NCBI GenBank assembly: GCA_902775285.1
Contig: CACYLI010000012.1
Location: 1-32,185 of the forward strand
Source: an uncultured Erysipelotrichaceae bacterium
GTDB taxonomy: Bacteria; Bacillota_I; Bacilli_A; RF39; UBA660
DNA length: 32,185 nt
Direction of reading: 5' to 3'
Below, one piece after another: positions 26,501-32,185 of this stretch. The position numbers and the translations under genes were made by a program. The notes below the pieces were generated by a model. It was not told the origin of the DNA, made no database searches, and saw only the letters and a program-made list of their open reading frames with translations. Position 1 is the stretch's first letter. Every line of letters starts with the position of its first letter.

Positions 26501-28092
26501 CTTGCAGTAAATACTTGTTCTAAATAGAAAGATATTTTAGACATTTCATCATAATTATTTGCAAAAAATCTTATATCTTTTGAATCACTCCATGTATGTG
26601 GTAATATTTTAAAATTTTCCCACATATCACTACTAGTATCATTTATCATAAATACAAGTTTTAAATCATTATATGCATGATAAGTAGATAATTGTAATAA
26701 TATGCTTTTAAGCATTGATTCTTTATAAACAGTTTCTCCAATTAATACTAGTTTATTTCTTTCAATTAGGCTTATAGTTACAGGACTTGATGGAATATCT
26801 TTAGCACTATCAGTTAATTTTGTTAATTCATCTTTTAAATTATCTTCAATCATTGAAAAATCTTCTGCACCATAAGATAACTGTAATTTTAAAGGAATTG
26901 TTCCCATACCTATTCTTACATTTAAGAAGTCTTCACTATTTATTTGTCTTTCCCAAAGATTTCTTTTTCTATTTAGTATAACACTTTGTAAATCTTTAGG
27001 ATCTGGATAATTCTCAAGTAATACTTGATGTTGATTATTTCTAATATTAATAATCTTTTGTCTTTTTTCAGATAAGTATTCAGAATATTTTTTTTGTCTT
27101 TCTGCTTCTTTTTCTTTTTGTTTCTTTTTTTGATATCTTCTCATTAAAGAAGGCCATAATATAGTAGAAACAATCATTACTACTGAAATAACAATTGCAG
27201 GAATAGCTGAAGTTTTTGATGAATTTCCATTCATTAAATTAGTAACAGAAGTTGTTACGCTTACAGCAGAAGTCATAGTCATAGTAATCATTGGTCCGAT
27301 AGTATATAAAACAGGAGTGTCATCTTGTTCTACTTTACCAGGAGGACTATCTATTCTCAATTGTTCTTCTTTTATTGAAGTTGTAAAACGAGGTTGTCTT
27401 GAAAAATAATCATTTTCATTATAAATAGTTGCATTATCATCTTCTTGTGTCTCAATAAGTTCGTCTTTTAATTCAGGTAATTCTTTCTTCAAAATGCTTC
27501 CAGAATTTATTTTAACTAGACCATTTATAATAACATAATCATCTAATACTATAATTGTATAACCTAGTATAAATATACTATCTCCACTTTCTAATTTTTT
27601 ACTAGAAATTTTATTATTATTAACATATGTTCCATATTTTGTATCAACTGTTTTAATGCTAAAACCATCTTCAGATTTTGTTAATACAGCATGTGATGGA
27701 GAAATATAACTATTTCTTAAAATAATATTTTGACTAATATCACTACCAATAGAATAATCCCCATTTTCTGTAATTACATAGCTAGTAAATGTAGGATCAT
27801 TTTCAGAATAAACATATAATAATGCAGATGAAACACTCTTATTTGAATCAGTTATTTTTAATGAATAAAACGTTTCTTTTTCTACTTTTGTATATTTAAT
27901 AGCTTTATTATTTTCTTCTATATAACAATATTCATTACTAAAAAGAGTCCAAATATTATTCTTTCTCTCAAGAACAATTAAATCTCTTTCATTTTCATTT
28001 TCATCGAAGTCTTTTATCCAAAAAGTACTTACATTTTCATTAGGAAAAGAATATTTATATAGTTTATCTGATTTAACTAAAACTATCTGCAT
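23527..28092 (-). CDS. essC: EssC-type FHA-FtsK/SpoIIIE ATPase of a type VII secretion system
   Basis: EssC is the membrane motor of T7SSb. The 1521-residue protein has the right length and order: two N-terminal FHA-like domains, the second clear (GDYSIGSD with ISPSHAVLT and NNNKI, about 105-175); two membrane segments (about 275-315); a charged coiled coil; then FtsK domain D1 with a perfect Walker A GMTGSGKSE near 720, LIDYKGGGL, and Walker B DEFAEL near 840. Domain D2 near 1067 has only GVSGKEI in place of the P-loop. D3 has no P-loop but keeps the IFGF strand, as in the degenerate D3 of known EssC. It has its own promoter after the terminator of the upstream operon. EssA, EssB and EsaA are not seen. 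Confidence 0.95.
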   Translation of the reverse strand: MQIVLVKSDKLYKYSFPNENVSTFWIKDFDENENERDLIVLERKNNIWTLFSNEYCYIEENNKAIKYTKVEKETFYSLKITDSNKSVSSALLYVYSENDPTFTSYVITENGDYSIGSDISQNIILRNSYISPSHAVLTKSEDGFSIKTVDTKYGTYVNNNKISSKKLESGDSIFILGYTIIVLDDYVIINGLVKINSGSILKKELPELKDELIETQEDDNATIYNENDYFSRQPRFTTSIKEEQLRIDSPPGKVEQDDTPVLYTIGPMITMTMTSAVSVTTSVTNLMNGNSSKTSAIPAIVISVVMIVSTILWPSLMRRYQKKKQKEKEAERQKKYSEYLSEKRQKIINIRNNQHQVLLENYPDPKDLQSVILNRKRNLWERQINSEDFLNVRIGMGTIPLKLQLSYGAEDFSMIEDNLKDELTKLTDSAKDIPSSPVTISLIERNKLVLIGETVYKESMLKSILLQLSTYHAYNDLKLVFMINDTSSDMWENFKILPHTWSDSKDIRFFANNYDEMSKISFYLEQVFTARKYSDEDGKQIENNINYLNVRPYYLIIVDNIKKNKNIEIIDKILKEQTNLGFGLIILNDGIANLPNECNDFLTADGDNSAIIKNDLNKDNQQKFKMDDLGDINLGVVCEKLSNIPIKSNQMFDELKSSFGFLEMYKVGKVEQLNILDRWQKNDPVNSLNVPIGIKPDGELFTLDLHEKFHGPHGLIAGMTGSGKSEFIITYILSMCINFSPEEVSFVLIDYKGGGLTGAFENKLTGIRLPHLAGTITNLDTAEIKRSLSSIQSELKRRQELFNNVKLKLNESTLDIYKYQQLYRSGLIKEPISHLFIISDEFAELKSQQSEFMQELISTARIGRSLGVHLILATQKPSGIVDDQIWSNSKFKVCLKVQERADSMDVIKRPDAVTLKKAGRFYLQVGYNDYFAIGQAAYAGTKYIPKDKISKIVNRDVSFINNIGDTIKNVETVKREETISQGEELPNVLKSIYETAKSKNLLAKKLWLDKIPAEIFTTTLIRKYAFMTRPWDIKAVIGEYDDPSNQKQDILLLDFNEGGNTLIYGVSGKEIMLSTIIYSLIINHTSEEINIYIIDFGSEMFGTFKNAPQVGDVIFINESEKLNNLFNTITKELDKRKKMFSDYNGSYNLFIKNSGMTLPMIIVVLNNYEIFNENYEDYIDVISSLSREGEKYGISFVITASGVNAIRGKTSQNFNKQFCLQFNDPNDYMSILGSTHGMVPSEIEGRGLVRIDGNLYEFQTAYPYKWDEINTFIKNICAQLNEKVATKAKKIAVLPNHVRLIDVSNNLTDLKHVPIGIRKDTLEISTFDFAKVPISLISAQDTSMLEKFIPSLGKVFENIYNVELHLVDANESVKDSGNFKNYYSNDFDRVLNKLEEVSSSDNNKSYIFLIFGFESFLTSFDTEAQRKLKTLLSNLKNKKDVRVVIADSISKLKTYEYEDFYRNCVQAINAIWLGSGITDQYTIKCSTYTKETRSQIPSDFGYNVDKGNATLVKLLDFYSEE

Positions 28093-28137
28093 AAATTCAC
28101 CCTCTATTCTTTTTATATTACTCCATTATCATAATTT

Positions 28138-28146
28138 ATTATATCA
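28138..28146 (-). promoter_or_regulatory. Extended -10 promoter of essC-esaB
   Basis: TGATATAAT on the minus strand lies between the terminator of the upstream operon and GAGGGTG, 46 bases before ATG 28092. The -35 (TTTTTA) is poor. Confidence 0.6.
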
Positions 28147-28173
28147 TGTTTTTATATACTTAAAAAGCTTTTT

Positions 28174-28197
28174 AAAAAAAAAGAGATAAAAATCTCT
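28174..28197 (-). terminator. Terminator of the T7SS substrate operon
   Basis: AGAGAT-N4-ATCTCT (28182-28197) followed by eight T on the minus strand overlaps the stop of the gene at 28196. It separates the substrate genes from the motor genes. Confidence 0.85.
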
Positions 28198-28783
28198 ATT
28201 TATATGTTGATAAAGGAATACTATCCATTTGTGAAGAAAATGTTGTTGTTTCCTGAATTATTCCACTTAGCATACCACTAGCAGCAGATATTTCATCTGG
28301 AAACTTTTTTAAAACGCTTATTTCTTTGGCTAATTCTTCTACAATACCAGAATAAGATTCTGCAGCATCTGCATTTCTTACTTTTTTTTCACTTTCCCCA
28401 GGTTTTTTAATTTTTTGTGAATAATAGTCTAATAAAATTACACATCTATTATATGTAGTTTCTATTTCACCAAGTTTTGAATAATTAAGTGAACTTCTAC
28501 CATTTAAATAATTTAATAAATAATTATTCGCAGAAGTAATATTTGCAGATAAAACATTACATACATTTGCTAATTTAGTAAAAGCAGAAGAATACAAATC
28601 TATTTTTTTAAATATTACATCATATCCTTTTCCAGCAAGAGTTCCATTTAAAACTCCCATTTTAAATTCATCTATATCATTAACTAAATTATTAATTTCA
28701 GAGCTTAAATTTGATAAAGCATCTTTTGAGTAAGTATCAGTAGCATTAGTTAAATCAGAAGAAACTAAATATGTATTTCCCAT
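28196..28783 (-). CDS. LXG/WXG-like helical T7SS protein, putative
   Basis: The 195-residue product is almost wholly helical, with no signal peptide or membrane segment. Around residues 42-60 it has a helix, TLAGKGYDVI, and a helix: the L-x-G-K-x-Y-D turn is like the one in LXG-domain T7SSb substrates. A second helical hairpin follows (about 60-95 and 100-125), and then a Lys-rich linker and a C-terminal helix. It starts in a TAATG overlap with the 950-aa gene, so the two are translationally coupled. It lacks a toxin domain, so it could be a free-standing LXG-like partner, chaperone or substrate. The helical T7 assignment is supported by context; the exact family is uncertain. Confidence 0.6.
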   Translation of the reverse strand: MGNTYLVSSDLTNATDTYSKDALSNLSSEINNLVNDIDEFKMGVLNGTLAGKGYDVIFKKIDLYSSAFTKLANVCNVLSANITSANNYLLNYLNGRSSLNYSKLGEIETTYNRCVILLDYYSQKIKKPGESEKKVRNADAAESYSGIVEELAKEISVLKKFPDEISAASGMLSGIIQETTTFSSQMDSIPLSTYK

Positions 28784-31635
28784 TATTTTTCACCACCAAA
28801 CTGATTTAATTCTTCATTATATTCTTCTTCATATTTTTCATCTTCATCATTATTATCTTTTTCATATTCATAATGATCATCATTTTCTGTTTTATTATTA
28901 ATAAATTGACTAGCTACAAATGCAGAAGCACCTATACCTGCTCCAATTCCAGCAATTGTTCCTAATGTTTTTAAGGCATTTCCAGAATTTGCTTCATTTG
29001 TCTCATTTGGTACTGGCTCATCAGGTATATCAATAACAGGTACATTTGGAATAACACTAGGTATATTTTCATAATCTTCAATTATATTTTTGCCTATTTC
29101 TTCTTTTATTGTTTCTGGTATTTTTATTTCTGGTATATTTACACTTTCCACTTGTGTATTTCTTTGAATAGGCTTTGTTATAGGTTTATTAATTGGTTGG
29201 TTTATAATAACTTCTGGAGTAGGGATTTTATTTTCTGATACTACTTCCACTACTGGAGAAGCAATATTTTCAGTATTACTATTTTCTACTATAGGTTCTA
29301 TTTCAGTTGTTGGTTCTTCTATTATAGGATTATCTTCTATAGTTGGATGTGTATTTTCAACTGGAGGTACAACTGGTTCATTTTCAATTGGAGGTACAAC
29401 TGTTTCATTTTGTACTGGAGGTACTACTGGTTTTACTCTTTCTTCTGTTAGATTATATCCTATATTTTGTGTGTTTTCTCCTTCTCTAACACTATCTTGA
29501 TTTTCTCCAAATACTATCTTTATTCCTTCATCATTGTTAGTGGTATCATTGTTTACATCTCTTTCATCTGGTATTATCGTTGCTACTTCTCCACTATATT
29601 CTTCTCCAGGTGATACTATTTCATTTTCAAAAGAACCACTATGATGTGAGCTGCTTTCTTCTTCCACTATAACTGTTGCTTCTTCACTTCTACTATTTTC
29701 TGAACTTGAATTACTTTCAAAATTTGGTCCACTAAATGCATGACTTCCTCTATCACCTATATCTACTTGTGGTTTATCTTCTGTTTCTACATTATTTTGA
29801 GTTGATTGGCTTTCATTTATTCCTTCTCCAGGTTTATATCCTGCTAGGAAACGATTATCAAATCCATTTGAATTATTTGTATTATTACTTTCTTCATTTA
29901 CAACTGTTGCTTCTTCTCCACTATAATCTTCTTCTGTAAATGGTTTTATTTCATCATCCATTTGATGTGGATCAGGTCCGGGTTCAGGGCTTGGTACAGT
30001 ATCATTTTGATTTAAACTACTATCTTCTAAACTTGAATTACTTTCAAAATTTGGTCCACTAAATGCATGACTTCCTCTATCACCTATATCTACTTGTGGT
30101 TTATCTTCTGTTTCTACATCATTTTGTGTTGATTGACTTTGGTTTACTCCTTCTCCAGGCTTATATCCTGCTAGGAAACCATTATCAAATGAACTATTTT
30201 GATTATTATCATTTGTTCCTGCAAGAAATGGAAAGATAGATGAAAGTCCTCCAAGTAAACCATTTGATTTTGATTCTTCTTCATAAGATGAATAATCCTC
30301 TTCTAATTTATCATAATCAATTTCAAATTCTTTATAAGTATCCTCATATCTTTCTTGATTAAATATTTGACTATCTAAGCCTTGTCTAAATGATTCTCCT
30401 AATTGTTGTGCTTCATCTGATAATTGTAAATCTAATTTATCATAATCTTCTCCAACAGAAAGAATCATACCTAATTCTTTAGAAAATTTATCTAGAGCAT
30501 CTTTAACACTACCTAGTAATGTTGACATAATATCTTTTTCACAAAGTGGAACATCAGTGTTACCACTCATCTCTACTGAATAATCTTCATTTAGGCACTT
30601 CATTTTTGATATTTCACCTTGCAAATTAGAAATAGAGCTTTCAATAAAATGTAAATCACTTTTAATAGCAGCATCAATTATATCATTCATTTGACGCAAT
30701 GATATTTCATTAGTTGATCCATCAGCATTATATTCTGTAATTTTAAATACTGGATAAACATTACATCCATAATAATCTAAATATGCTTTAGTATTTTTTA
30801 AAGTGGTCCAGTCAAAATTGCCTGATGTAAGTTCTGTATAACCTAATTTTAACATTAAATCATATATAGGTCCGTGAACTGAACCCAATTTATGTTTATG
30901 ATCTTTATCAGAATATAGATTAACATCTATAACATATTCATGTAATCCTTTATTTTGATGTTTATATCTTAAACTTAATCCATCACAAATATGAAAATCT
31001 AATATAACAGTATTACTATCATTTAATATTTTTATTTCTTCATCAGTTAATTGTACTTTAGTTCCTCCATCATCTTTTACAGATGGTTCAAAACAAGTTA
31101 CAATCATTCCATTAACATCAACGCCATTTTTAGCTTGTCTTTTTATATATCTAGCTGCTTCCCTAGCTGCTTTATCTCCAACATAGCTTGTTCCACCAAT
31201 TAATGCATGAGATGGATCTATATCAAAAACTTCACTAGCATCACTAAGTATTCCAGAAACTACTGTTTTATGAACTCCAGCACCATAAATATCATGATAA
31301 CACCAGACTCCATTTACATATTGATCATTATGTGAATTATGATAATGTCTAGGATAAATATTTAAAGCACTCGAATCTACTTCAGCAAAATAATTATCTA
31401 ATTTTCCATAATTAAAATTAGAACTAGGGCCATCAAAGTTCATTCCAGATAGATTACTTCCATCATAATCTATAGTTAAAGTAGTACATCTAAGTTTCCC
31501 TTCACTATTTGTAAAATAGTACATAAATTTATATGTACCTGGACCATCATTTTTAATTTTTTCTAATGTCTTAATATTATAATCATGATAATTATTTGCA
31601 TTTATAGAATCATAGTTTTCACCTTTATATGCCAT
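28783..31635 (-). CDS. Modular T7SS-locus protein: hydrolase-like N-domain, repeats, C-terminal membrane helix
   Basis: Numbering is from ATG 31641, two codons above the preferred ATG 31635 (better spaced from GAGGG), giving 950 aa. Residues 1-310 form an alpha/beta domain with ALIGGTSYVGDKA (candidate Ser152), ILDFHICDG and GSVHGPIYDL (His256), shared with the left-edge GH73 protein. Residues 312-450 are helical. Two 109-residue-spaced repeats follow (FLAGYKPGEG at 489 and 598, each with RGSHAFSGPNF), then a Pro/Glu-rich stretch (735-890), a Gly/Ala-rich membrane helix (889-915) and a very acidic tail. No signal peptide is seen. It lies between the coiled-coil and LXG-like genes in one operon. 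Not a known family: a secreted substrate or wall-spanning structural part are both possible. Confidence 0.85.
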   Translation of the reverse strand: MAYKGENYDSINANNYHDYNIKTLEKIKNDGPGTYKFMYYFTNSEGKLRCTTLTIDYDGSNLSGMNFDGPSSNFNYGKLDNYFAEVDSSALNIYPRHYHNSHNDQYVNGVWCYHDIYGAGVHKTVVSGILSDASEVFDIDPSHALIGGTSYVGDKAAREAARYIKRQAKNGVDVNGMIVTCFEPSVKDDGGTKVQLTDEEIKILNDSNTVILDFHICDGLSLRYKHQNKGLHEYVIDVNLYSDKDHKHKLGSVHGPIYDLMLKLGYTELTSGNFDWTTLKNTKAYLDYYGCNVYPVFKITEYNADGSTNEISLRQMNDIIDAAIKSDLHFIESSISNLQGEISKMKCLNEDYSVEMSGNTDVPLCEKDIMSTLLGSVKDALDKFSKELGMILSVGEDYDKLDLQLSDEAQQLGESFRQGLDSQIFNQERYEDTYKEFEIDYDKLEEDYSSYEEESKSNGLLGGLSSIFPFLAGTNDNNQNSSFDNGFLAGYKPGEGVNQSQSTQNDVETEDKPQVDIGDRGSHAFSGPNFESNSSLEDSSLNQNDTVPSPEPGPDPHQMDDEIKPFTEEDYSGEEATVVNEESNNTNNSNGFDNRFLAGYKPGEGINESQSTQNNVETEDKPQVDIGDRGSHAFSGPNFESNSSSENSRSEEATVIVEEESSSHHSGSFENEIVSPGEEYSGEVATIIPDERDVNNDTTNNDEGIKIVFGENQDSVREGENTQNIGYNLTEERVKPVVPPVQNETVVPPIENEPVVPPVENTHPTIEDNPIIEEPTTEIEPIVENSNTENIASPVVEVVSENKIPTPEVIINQPINKPITKPIQRNTQVESVNIPEIKIPETIKEEIGKNIIEDYENIPSVIPNVPVIDIPDEPVPNETNEANSGNALKTLGTIAGIGAGIGASAFVASQFINNKTENDDHYEYEKDNNDEDEKYEEEYNEELNQFGGEK
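29669..29926 (-). repeat. Repeat module copy B
   Basis: This copy lies within the 950-aa gene and matches bases 1-258 of the window without gaps, with about a dozen mismatches. It encodes YSGEEAT, FLAGYKPGEG and RGSHAFSGPNF. Confidence 0.9.
30022..30190 (-). repeat. Repeat module copy A
   Basis: A second copy in the same gene, exactly 327 bases (109 codons) from copy B. The RGSHAFSGPNFESNSS part is identical in protein; the flanks differ more, so it is the older copy. Confidence 0.85.
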
Positions 31636-31637
31636 AC

Positions 31638-32042
31638 TCATCCCTCATTATTATTATCTTCTTCTTCATCTTCTTTTTTATTGATTCTATCTTGATATTC
31701 TTCTTTTTCTTTATTAAGTTTTATCAAATTATTCTTTATTTCTTCTCTTTCTGAATCAATATTATTCATACTTTTAACGAAATTTATTTTATTGTTTTCT
31801 TCAATTGCATTAAGTTTTTTAGAAACTGATTTTCCTTTAATTGATTTGTTTAGTAATTCTACACATTTAGAAATATTTTTATTTAAAGAAATAAATATTT
31901 CTTCCATATCATCAAGATTTTTCATTTTGCTTTTTTCTACATCTATTTGAGAATCTATATTATTAATATAATTCCTATTTTCATTATTATTATTTCCTAA
32001 ACCATTATTAATAACGACATTATCTGCTCTTTTCTCTTCCAT
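31638..32042 (-). CDS. Small coiled-coil T7SS-operon protein, putative chaperone/partner
   Basis: The 134-residue product has an Asn-rich first 30 residues, then a long charged helical region (about 30-125) with heptad-like spacing of Ile, Leu and Met, and an acidic end (KKEDEEEDNNN). It is the first gene of the operon; its TGA stop overlaps an upstream ATG of the 950-aa gene, so they are coupled. In T7SSb loci, small helical proteins encoded just before LXG proteins act as targeting partners, and this gene has that position. No named family is recognised. Its TGA stop shows that TGA is not read as Trp here. Confidence 0.65.
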   Translation of the reverse strand: MEEKRADNVVINNGLGNNNNENRNYINNIDSQIDVEKSKMKNLDDMEEIFISLNKNISKCVELLNKSIKGKSVSKKLNAIEENNKINFVKSMNNIDSEREEIKNNLIKLNKEKEEYQDRINKKEDEEEDNNNEG

Positions 32043-32052
32043 ACAATTCTCC

Positions 32053-32070
32053 TACTATAAATAGTATAGC
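32053..32070 (-). promoter_or_regulatory. Promoter of the T7SS operon with inverted repeat
   Basis: An extended -10 TGCTATACT (32063-32071) has only a weak -35. A perfect palindrome TACTAT-N2-ATAGTA (32053-32066) covers the -10 and start site, next to the SD (AGGAG). The leader would be only about 12 bases. The arms match those at the promoter of the left-edge GH73 gene. Confidence 0.55.
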
Positions 32071-32093
32071 ATAAAAAAAGAATTAAATGAAGT

Positions 32094-32185
32094 AGTCAAG
32101 AAAAAATAGACACTTTAAAAAGAGAATTAAAATCCCGATTCAATTTTATATTGAATTGGGGTTTTATAATTTAAGGCATAACTTG
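32094..32185 (-). mobile_element. 3' end of an IS3-family insertion sequence (partial)
   Basis: The right edge holds the last part of an IS3-type element: the transposase C-terminus, then about 30 bases ending in AAAGTGTCTATTTTTTCTTG and TTGACT (32094-32099), which looks like a terminal inverted repeat. The exact end and the other terminus are not visible. Confidence 0.6.
32127..32185 (-). CDS. IS3-family transposase (OrfB), C-terminal fragment
   Basis: Read from the right edge, the minus strand encodes SYALNYKTPIQYKIESGF and then TAA. The LNYKTPIQY segment is the typical end of IS3/IS150-group DDE transposases. Only 18 codons and the stop are in the window; the catalytic part lies outside. 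It lies on the same strand as the T7SS operon, about 85 bases upstream of it. Confidence 0.75.
   Translation of the reverse strand, partial: SYALNYKTPIQYKIESGF

Noticed and set aside
28783-31635. Repeats read as a CRISPR array
   Set aside because: The repeats are long, coding, few, and have no short regular spacers; they are protein modules.
32094-32099. TTGACT at the IS end as the -35 for the T7SS operon
   Set aside because: It is 25 bases from the TATACT -10; the normal spacer is about 17. The extended -10 probably works without it.

Overview
The window is a low-GC (strongly AT-rich), compactly organised stretch from a Bacillota-type bacterium. Shine-Dalgarno sites are strong, SigA-like promoters are of the TTGACA-17-TATAAT or extended -10 type, and the str operon has the classic order rpsL-rpsG-fusA-tuf. 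TGA is used as a stop (end of the gene at 31638), so this is not a code-4 mycoplasma. Gene content and base composition fit a small-genome Bacilli lineage (RF39/Erysipelotrichia-like), but that placement is inference; no 16S rRNA or tRNA gene is visible.

Left part (1-9.6 kb, almost all minus strand): a large gene cut by the left edge encodes a modular protein with a GH73-type peptidoglycan hydrolase domain and no signal peptide. Then come the str operon, a SipW/TasA-type surface protein with a small Cys-rich membrane protein, a small hydrophobic protein, and the ribosome-assembly GTPase der. Middle part (9.7-17.9 kb): a PAP2-superfamily phosphatase, a VanY-type D,D-carboxypeptidase, a cadherin-like beta-sandwich membrane protein, pyrimidine-nucleoside phosphorylase, two unknown membrane proteins, a short SSB, cysteine desulfurase (sufS), a HIT hydrolase and a surface-anchored protein of unknown role. 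Right part (17.9-23.2 kb): a HerA-like ATPase, and a T-box-controlled HD-domain/valS operon with a complete leader.

The accessory part (23.3-32.2 kb, minus strand) is a type VII secretion (T7SSb-like) locus. A first operon encodes a 134-aa coiled-coil protein, a 950-aa modular protein and a 195-aa LXG/WXG-like helical protein, and ends at a terminator. A second unit encodes the FHA-FtsK ATPase EssC and the ubiquitin-like EsaB/YukD. EssA, EssB and EsaA are not in the window. The tail of an IS3-family transposase lies directly upstream of the locus.

The most interesting observation joins the two ends. The 950-aa protein and the left-edge GH73 protein are paralogues. They share an N-terminal domain with an alpha/beta-hydrolase-like G-x-S and later His-Gly signature, a helical segment, and near-identical repeat modules (about 95% DNA identity over about 250 bp, 29.7 kb apart). 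They also share a similar promoter with the same inverted repeat. I read them as a modular family of T7SS-linked surface proteins or effectors with exchangeable centres. I cannot match the N-terminal domain to a named family.
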